A program made the position numbers and the translations under genes. 64,000 nt of DNA. Source: Litomosoides sigmodontis (Eukaryota > Nematoda > Chromadorea > Rhabditida > Onchocercidae). The DNA is taken from positions 10,282,774 through 10,346,773 of the forward strand of contig OY718808.1 in the NCBI GenBank assembly GCA_963070105.1, written 5' to 3'. The notes below the pieces were generated by a model. The model was not told the origin of the DNA, searched no databases, and saw only the letters and a program-made list of their open reading frames with translations. Below, piece after piece: positions 56,301-64,000 of the stretch; position 1 is the stretch's first letter, and the number at the start of each line of letters is the position of its first letter.

Positions 56301-59300
56301 CTTAGGCTTAGGCTTAGGCTTAGGCTTAGGCTTAGGCTTAGGCTTAGGCTTAGGCTTAGGCTTAGGCTTAGGCTTAGGCTTAGGCTTAGGCTTAGGCTTA
56401 GGCTTAGGCTTAGGCTTAGGCTTAGGCTTAGGCTTAGGCTTAGGCTTAGGCTTAGGCTTAGGCTTAGGCTTAGGCTTAGGCTTAGGCTTAGGCTTAGGCT
56501 TAGGCTTAGGCTTAGGCTTAGGCTTAGGCTTAGGCTTAGGCTTAGGCTTAGGCTTAGGCTTAGGCTTAGGCTTAGGCTTAGGCTTAGGCTTAGGCTTAGG
56601 CTTAGGCTTAGGCTTAGGCTTAGGCTTAGGCTTAGGCTTAGGCTTAGGCTTAGGCTTAGGCTTAGGCTTAGGCTTAGGCTTAGGCTTAGGCTTAGGCTTA
56701 GGCTTAGGCTTAGGCTTAGGCTTAGGCTTAGGCTTAGGCTTAGGCTTAGGCTTAGGCTTAGGCTTAGGCTTAGGCTTAGGCTTAGGCTTAGGCTTAGGCT
56801 TAGGCTTAGGCTTAGGCTTAGGCTTAGGCTTAGGCTTAGGCTTAGGCTTAGGCTTAGGCTTAGGCTTAGGCTTAGGCTTAGGCTTAGGCTTAGGCTTAGG
56901 CTTAGGCTTAGGCTTAGGCTTAGGCTTAGGCTTAGGCTTAGGCTTAGGCTTAGGCTTAGGCTTAGGCTTAGGCTTAGGCTTAGGCTTAGGCTTAGGCTTA
57001 GGCTTAGGCTTAGGCTTAGGCTTAGGCTTAGGCTTAGGCTTAGGCTTAGGCTTAGGCTTAGGCTTAGGCTTAGGCTTAGGCTTAGGCTTAGGCTTAGGCT
57101 TAGGCTTAGGCTTAGGCTTAGGCTTAGGCTTAGGCTTAGGCTTAGGCTTAGGCTTAGGCTTAGGCTTAGGCTTAGGCTTAGGCTTAGGCTTAGGCTTAGG
57201 CTTAGGCTTAGGCTTAGGCTTAGGCTTAGGCTTAGGCTTAGGCTTAGGCTTAGGCTTAGGCTTAGGCTTAGGCTTAGGCTTAGGCTTAGGCTTAGGCTTA
57301 GGCTTAGGCTTAGGCTTAGGCTTAGGCTTAGGCTTAGGCTTAGGCTTAGGCTTAGGCTTAGGCTTAGGCTTAGGCTTAGGCTTAGGCTTAGGCTTAGGCT
57401 TAGGCTTAGGCTTAGGCTTAGGCTTAGGCTTAGGCTTAGGCTTAGGCTTAGGCTTAGGCTTAGGCTTAGGCTTAGGCTTAGGCTTAGGCTTAGGCTTAGG
57501 CTTAGGCTTAGGCTTAGGCTTAGGCTTAGGCTTAGGCTTAGGCTTAGGCTTAGGCTTAGGCTTAGGCTTAGGCTTAGGCTTAGGCTTAGGCTTAGGCTTA
57601 GGCTTAGGCTTAGGCTTAGGCTTAGGCTTAGGCTTAGGCTTAGGCTTAGGCTTAGGCTTAGGCTTAGGCTTAGGCTTAGGCTTAGGCTTAGGCTTAGGCT
57701 TAGGCTTAGGCTTAGGCTTAGGCTTAGGCTTAGGCTTAGGCTTAGGCTTAGGCTTAGGCTTAGGCTTAGGCTTAGGCTTAGGCTTAGGCTTAGGCTTAGG
57801 CTTAGGCTTAGGCTTAGGCTTAGGCTTAGGCTTAGGCTTAGGCTTAGGCTTAGGCTTAGGCTTAGGCTTAGGCTTAGGCTTAGGCTTAGGCTTAGGCTTA
57901 GGCTTAGGCTTAGGCTTAGGCTTAGGCTTAGGCTTAGGCTTAGGCTTAGGCTTAGGCTTAGGCTTAGGCTTAGGCTTAGGCTTAGGCTTAGGCTTAGGCT
58001 TAGGCTTAGGCTTAGGCTTAGGCTTAGGCTTAGGCTTAGGCTTAGGCTTAGGCTTAGGCTTAGGCTTAGGCTTAGGCTTAGGCTTAGGCTTAGGCTTAGG
58101 CTTAGGCTTAGGCTTAGGCTTAGGCTTAGGCTTAGGCTTAGGCTTAGGCTTAGGCTTAGGCTTAGGCTTAGGCTTAGGCTTAGGCTTAGGCTTAGGCTTA
58201 GGCTTAGGCTTAGGCTTAGGCTTAGGCTTAGGCTTAGGCTTAGGCTTAGGCTTAGGCTTAGGCTTAGGCTTAGGCTTAGGCTTAGGCTTAGGCTTAGGCT
58301 TAGGCTTAGGCTTAGGCTTAGGCTTAGGCTTAGGCTTAGGCTTAGGCTTAGGCTTAGGCTTAGGCTTAGGCTTAGGCTTAGGCTTAGGCTTAGGCTTAGG
58401 CTTAGGCTTAGGCTTAGGCTTAGGCTTAGGCTTAGGCTTAGGCTTAGGCTTAGGCTTAGGCTTAGGCTTAGGCTTAGGCTTAGGCTTAGGCTTAGGCTTA
58501 GGCTTAGGCTTAGGCTTAGGCTTAGGCTTAGGCTTAGGCTTAGGCTTAGGCTTAGGCTTAGGCTTAGGCTTAGGCTTAGGCTTAGGCTTAGGCTTAGGCT
58601 TAGGCTTAGGCTTAGGCTTAGGCTTAGGCTTAGGCTTAGGCTTAGGCTTAGGCTTAGGCTTAGGCTTAGGCTTAGGCTTAGGCTTAGGCTTAGGCTTAGG
58701 CTTAGGCTTAGGCTTAGGCTTAGGCTTAGGCTTAGGCTTAGGCTTAGGCTTAGGCTTAGGCTTAGGCTTAGGCTTAGGCTTAGGCTTAGGCTTAGGCTTA
58801 GGCTTAGGCTTAGGCTTAGGCTTAGGCTTAGGCTTAGGCTTAGGCTTAGGCTTAGGCTTAGGCTTAGGCTTAGGCTTAGGCTTAGGCTTAGGCTTAGGCT
58901 TAGGCTTAGGCTTAGGCTTAGGCTTAGGCTTAGGCTTAGGCTTAGGCTTAGGCTTAGGCTTAGGCTTAGGCTTAGGCTTAGGCTTAGGCTTAGGCTTAGG
59001 CTTAGGCTTAGGCTTAGGCTTAGGCTTAGGCTTAGGCTTAGGCTTAGGCTTAGGCTTAGGCTTAGGCTTAGGCTTAGGCTTAGGCTTAGGCTTAGGCTTA
59101 GGCTTAGGCTTAGGCTTAGGCTTAGGCTTAGGCTTAGGCTTAGGCTTAGGCTTAGGCTTAGGCTTAGGCTTAGGCTTAGGCTTAGGCTTAGGCTTAGGCT
59201 TAGGCTTAGGCTTAGGCTTAGGCTTAGGCTTAGGCTTAGGCTTAGGCTTAGGCTTAGGCTTAGGCTTAGGCTTAGGCTTAGGCTTAGGCTTAGGCTTAGG

Positions 59301-62300
59301 CTTAGGCTTAGGCTTAGGCTTAGGCTTAGGCTTAGGCTTAGGCTTAGGCTTAGGCTTAGGCTTAGGCTTAGGCTTAGGCTTAGGCTTAGGCTTAGGCTTA
59401 GGCTTAGGCTTAGGCTTAGGCTTAGGCTTAGGCTTAGGCTTAGGCTTAGGCTTAGGCTTAGGCTTAGGCTTAGGCTTAGGCTTAGGCTTAGGCTTAGGCT
59501 TAGGCTTAGGCTTAGGCTTAGGCTTAGGCTTAGGCTTAGGCTTAGGCTTAGGCTTAGGCTTAGGCTTAGGCTTAGGCTTAGGCTTAGGCTTAGGCTTAGG
59601 CTTAGGCTTAGGCTTAGGCTTAGGCTTAGGCTTAGGCTTAGGCTTAGGCTTAGGCTTAGGCTTAGGCTTAGGCTTAGGCTTAGGCTTAGGCTTAGGCTTA
59701 GGCTTAGGCTTAGGCTTAGGCTTAGGCTTAGGCTTAGGCTTAGGCTTAGGCTTAGGCTTAGGCTTAGGCTTAGGCTTAGGCTTAGGCTTAGGCTTAGGCT
59801 TAGGCTTAGGCTTAGGCTTAGGCTTAGGCTTAGGCTTAGGCTTAGGCTTAGGCTTAGGCTTAGGCTTAGGCTTAGGCTTAGGCTTAGGCTTAGGCTTAGG
59901 CTTAGGCTTAGGCTTAGGCTTAGGCTTAGGCTTAGGCTTAGGCTTAGGCTTAGGCTTAGGCTTAGGCTTAGGCTTAGGCTTAGGCTTAGGCTTAGGCTTA
60001 GGCTTAGGCTTAGGCTTAGGCTTAGGCTTAGGCTTAGGCTTAGGCTTAGGCTTAGGCTTAGGCTTAGGCTTAGGCTTAGGCTTAGGCTTAGGCTTAGGCT
60101 TAGGCTTAGGCTTAGGCTTAGGCTTAGGCTTAGGCTTAGGCTTAGGCTTAGGCTTAGGCTTAGGCTTAGGCTTAGGCTTAGGCTTAGGCTTAGGCTTAGG
60201 CTTAGGCTTAGGCTTAGGCTTAGGCTTAGGCTTAGGCTTAGGCTTAGGCTTAGGCTTAGGCTTAGGCTTAGGCTTAGGCTTAGGCTTAGGCTTAGGCTTA
60301 GGCTTAGGCTTAGGCTTAGGCTTAGGCTTAGGCTTAGGCTTAGGCTTAGGCTTAGGCTTAGGCTTAGGCTTAGGCTTAGGCTTAGGCTTAGGCTTAGGCT
60401 TAGGCTTAGGCTTAGGCTTAGGCTTAGGCTTAGGCTTAGGCTTAGGCTTAGGCTTAGGCTTAGGCTTAGGCTTAGGCTTAGGCTTAGGCTTAGGCTTAGG
60501 CTTAGGCTTAGGCTTAGGCTTAGGCTTAGGCTTAGGCTTAGGCTTAGGCTTAGGCTTAGGCTTAGGCTTAGGCTTAGGCTTAGGCTTAGGCTTAGGCTTA
60601 GGCTTAGGCTTAGGCTTAGGCTTAGGCTTAGGCTTAGGCTTAGGCTTAGGCTTAGGCTTAGGCTTAGGCTTAGGCTTAGGCTTAGGCTTAGGCTTAGGCT
60701 TAGGCTTAGGCTTAGGCTTAGGCTTAGGCTTAGGCTTAGGCTTAGGCTTAGGCTTAGGCTTAGGCTTAGGCTTAGGCTTAGGCTTAGGCTTAGGCTTAGG
60801 CTTAGGCTTAGGCTTAGGCTTAGGCTTAGGCTTAGGCTTAGGCTTAGGCTTAGGCTTAGGCTTAGGCTTAGGCTTAGGCTTAGGCTTAGGCTTAGGCTTA
60901 GGCTTAGGCTTAGGCTTAGGCTTAGGCTTAGGCTTAGGCTTAGGCTTAGGCTTAGGCTTAGGCTTAGGCTTAGGCTTAGGCTTAGGCTTAGGCTTAGGCT
61001 TAGGCTTAGGCTTAGGCTTAGGCTTAGGCTTAGCTTAGGCTTAGGCTTAGGCTTAGGCTTAGGCTTAGGCTTAGGCTTAGGCTTAGGCTTAGGCTTAGGC
61101 TTAGGCTTAGGCTTAGGCTTAGCTTAGGCTTAGGCTTAGGCTTAGGCTTAGGCTTAGGCTTAGGCTTAGGCTTAGGCTTAGGCTTAGGCTTAGGCTTAGG
61201 CTTAGGCTTAGGCTTAGGCTTAGGCTTAGGCTTAGGCTTAGGCTTAGGCTTAGGCTTAGGCTTAGGCTTAGGCTTAGGCTTAGGCTTAGGCTTAGGCTTA
61301 GGCTTAGGCTTAGGCTTAGGCTTAGGCTTAGGCTTAGGCTTAGGCTTAGCTTAGGCTTAGGCTTAGGCTTAGCTTAGGCTTAGGCTTAGGCTTAGGCTTA
61401 GGCTTAGGCTTAGGCTTAGGCTTAGGCTTAGGCTTAGGCTTAGCTTAGGCTTAGGCTTAGGCTTAGGCTTAGGCTTAGGCTTAGGCTTAGGCTTAGGCTT
61501 AGGCTTAGGCTTAGGCTTAGGCTTAGGCTTAGGCTTAGGCTTAGGCTTAGGCTTAGGCTTAGGCTTAGGCTTAGGCTTAGGCTTAGGCTTAGGCTTAGGC
61601 TTAGGCTTAGGCTTAGGCTTAGGCTTAGGCTTAGGCTTAGGCTTAGGCTTAGGCTTAGGCTTAGGCTTAGGCTTAGGCTTAGGCTTAGGCTTAGGCTTAG
61701 GCTTAGGCTTAGGCTTAGGCTTAGGCTTAGGCTTAGGCTTAGGCTTAGCTTAGGCTTAGGCTTAGGCTTAGGCTTAGGCTTAGGCTTAGGCTTAGGCTTA
61801 GGCTTAGGCTTAGGCTTAGGCTTAGGCTTAGGCTTAGGCTTAGGCTTAGGCTTAGGCTTAGGCTTAGGCTTAGCTTAGGCTTAGGCTTAGGCTTAGCTTA
61901 GGCTTAGGCTTAGGCTTAGGCTTAGGCTTAGGCTTAGGCTTAGGCTTAGGCTTAGGCTTAGGCTTAGGCTTAGGCTTAGGCTTAGGCTTAGGCTTAGGCT
62001 TAGGCTTAGGCTTAGGCTTAGGCTTAGGCTTAGGCTTAGGCTTAGGCTTAGGCTTAGGCTTAGGCTTAGGCTTAGGCTTAGGCTTAGGCTTAGGCTTAGC
62101 TTAGGCTTAGGCTTAGGCTTAGGCTTAGGCTTAGGCTTAGGCTTAGGCTTAGGCTTAGGCTTAGCTTAGGCTTAGGCTTAGGCTTAGGCTTAGGCTTAGG
62201 CTTAGGCTTAGGCTTAGGCTTAGGCTTAGGCTTAGGCTTAGGCTTAGGCTTAGGCTTAGGCTTAGGCTTAGGCTTAGGCTTAGGCTTAGGCTTAGGCTTA

Positions 62301-64000
62301 GGCTTAGGCTTAGGCTTAGCTTAGGCTTAGGCTTAGGCTTAGGCTTAGGCTTAGGCTTAGGCTTAGGCTTAGGCTTAGGCTTAGGCTTAGGCTTAGGCTT
62401 AGGCTTAGGCTTAGGCTTAGGCTTAGGCTTAGGCTTAGGCTTAGGCTTAGGCTTAGGCTTAGGCTTAGCTTAGGCTTAGGCTTAGGCTTAGCTTAGGCTT
62501 AGGCTTAGGCTTAGGCTTAGGCTTAGCTTAGCTTAGGCTTAGGCTTAGGCTTAGGCTTAGGCTTAGGCTTAGGCTTAGGCTTAGGCTTAGGCTTAGGCTT
62601 AGGCTTAGGCTTAGGCTTAGGCTTAGGCTTAGGCTTAGGCTTAGGCTTAGGCTTAGGCTTAGGCTTAGGCTTAGGCTTAGCTTAGGCTTAGGCTTAGGCT
62701 TAGGCTTAGGCTTAGGCTTAGGCTTAGGCTTAGGCTTAGGCTTAGGCTTAGGCTTAGGCTTAGGCTTAGGCTTAGGCTTAGGCTTAGGCTTAGCTTAGGC
62801 TTAGGCTTAGGCTTAGGCTTAGGCTTAGGCTTAGGCTTAGGCTTAGGCTTAGGCTTAGGCTTAGGCTTAGGCTTAGGCTTAGGCTTAGGCTTAGGCTTAG
62901 CTTAGGCTTAGGCTTAGGCTTAGGCTTAGGCTTAGGCTTAGGCTTAGGCTTAGGCTTAGGCTTAGGCTTAGGCTTAGGCTTAGGCTTAGGCTTAGGCTTA
63001 GGCTTAGGCTTAGGCTTAGGCTTAGGCTTAGGCTTAGGCTTAGGCTTAGGCTTAGGCTTAGGCTTAGGCTTAGGCTTAGGCTTAGGCTTAGGCTTAGGCT
63101 TAGGCTTAGGCTTAGGCTTAGGCTTAGGCTTAGGCTTAGGCTTAGGCTTAGGCTTAGGCTTAGGCTTAGGCTTAGGCTTAGGCTTAGGCTTAGGCTTAGG
63201 CTTAGGCTTAGGCTTAGGCTTAGGCTTAGGCTTAGGCTTAGGCTTAGGCTTAGGCTTAGGCTTAGGCTTAGGCTTAGGCTTAGCTTAGGCTTAGGCTTAG
63301 GCTTAGGCTTAGGCTTAGGCTTAGGCTTAGGCTTAGGCTTAGGCTTAGGCTTAGGCTTAGGCTTAGGCTTAGGCTTAGGCTTAGGCTTAGGCTTAGGCTT
63401 AGGCTTAGGCTTAGGCTTAGGCTTAGGCTTAGGCTTAGGCTTAGGCTTAGGCTTAGGCTTAGGCTTAGGCTTAGGCTTAGGCTTAGGCTTAGGCTTAGGC
63501 TTAGGCTTAGGCTTAGGCTTAGGCTTAGGCTTAGGCTTAGGCTTAGGCTTAGGCTTAGGCTTAGGCTTAGGCTTAGGCTTAGGCTTAGGCTTAGGCTTAG
63601 GCTTAGGCTTAGGCTTAGGCTTAGGCTTAGGCTTAGGCTTAGGCTTAGGCTTAGGCTTAGCTTAGGCTTAGGCTTAGGCTTAGGCTTAGGCTTAGGCTTA
63701 GGCTTAGGCTTAGGCTTAGGCTTAGGCTTAGGCTTAGGCTTAGGCTTAGGCTTAGGCTTAGGCTTAGCTTAGGCTTAGGCTTAGGCTTAGGCTTAGGCTT
63801 AGGCTTAGGCTTAGGCTTAGGCTTAGGCTTAGGCTTAGGCTTAGGCTTAGGCTTAGGCTTAGGCTTAGGCTTAGGCTTAGGCTTAGGCTTAGGCTTAGGC
63901 TTAGGCTTAGGCTTAGGCTTAGGCTTAGGCTTAGGCTTAGGCTTAGGCTTAGCTTAGGCTTAGGCTTAGGCTTAGGCTTAGGCTTAGGCTTAGGCTTAGG
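53341..64000 (+). repeat. Telomere, (TTAGGC)n
   Basis: About 1,777 units over 10.66 kb reaching the window edge. TTAGGC is the nematode telomere repeat, and the G-rich strand pointing right places the chromosome end to the right. From 53341 to 61029 every unit is perfect. From 61030 onward 22 five-base TTAGC units (one G missing) are scattered among normal ones, at for example 61030, 61119, 61346, 62523-62532 (two together) and 63949. The very long Leu-Arg reading frame it creates is not a gene. Confidence 0.98.

Noticed and set aside
53310..61127. A 2,605-codon Leu-Arg frame
   Set aside because: It is the telomere repeat read in frame and ends where the second TTAGC unit shifts phase.

Overview
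This window looks like the right-hand end of a nematode chromosome. The last 10.66 kb is uninterrupted (TTAGGC)n, the telomere repeat typical of nematodes. Its G-rich strand reads 5'->3' toward the right edge, so the chromosome end lies just beyond base 64000. Small phase-compatible introns, a 12-nt first coding exon, a complete 18S-5.8S-28S rRNA unit and animal gene families (class I PITP, SIX3/6 homeobox, presenilin, patched-related) all fit. I cannot assign genus or order by eye; the 18S gene would settle it.

Layout. 1-5.4 kb holds two divergent housekeeping-type genes: a small mitochondrial-type two-TM protein resembling TMEM186 (minus) and a class I phosphatidylinositol transfer protein (plus). 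5.4-9.7 kb has no gene I can name. 9.7-19.4 kb is a 4,439-bp tandem duplication, identical wherever I compared it; each copy ends in a very long pure AAT array (about 1.8 and 2.6 kb). 19.4-25.6 kb is gene-poor. 25.7-32.4 kb holds a SIX3/6-type homeobox gene (ceh-32/Optix class), with a 1.8-kb first intron and a 3.1-kb last intron. 32.4-36.8 kb is unassigned. 36.8-40.4 kb is an 8-exon, divergent presenilin.

From 40.5 kb the sequence is ribosomal: a damaged 28S 3' remnant, diverged intergenic-spacer copies, one intact 18S-ITS1-5.8S-ITS2-28S unit transcribed toward the telomere, then more spacer copies. Between the rDNA and the telomere (51.7-53.3 kb) lies a frame-disrupted fragment of a patched-related transporter gene.

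The gene models were built by hand from homology, splice sites and phase. PITP (277 aa), presenilin (398 aa), SIX (481 aa) and TMEM186-like (236 aa) each give an exon total divisible by three with no internal stop. The genes do not form a shared pathway or an operon. I did not find a novel gene system. The most unusual features are structural: the AAT-linked duplication, the single rDNA unit next to the telomere, and a telomere whose variant units all sit in the distal 3 kb. The first and last of these could be assembly artefacts.
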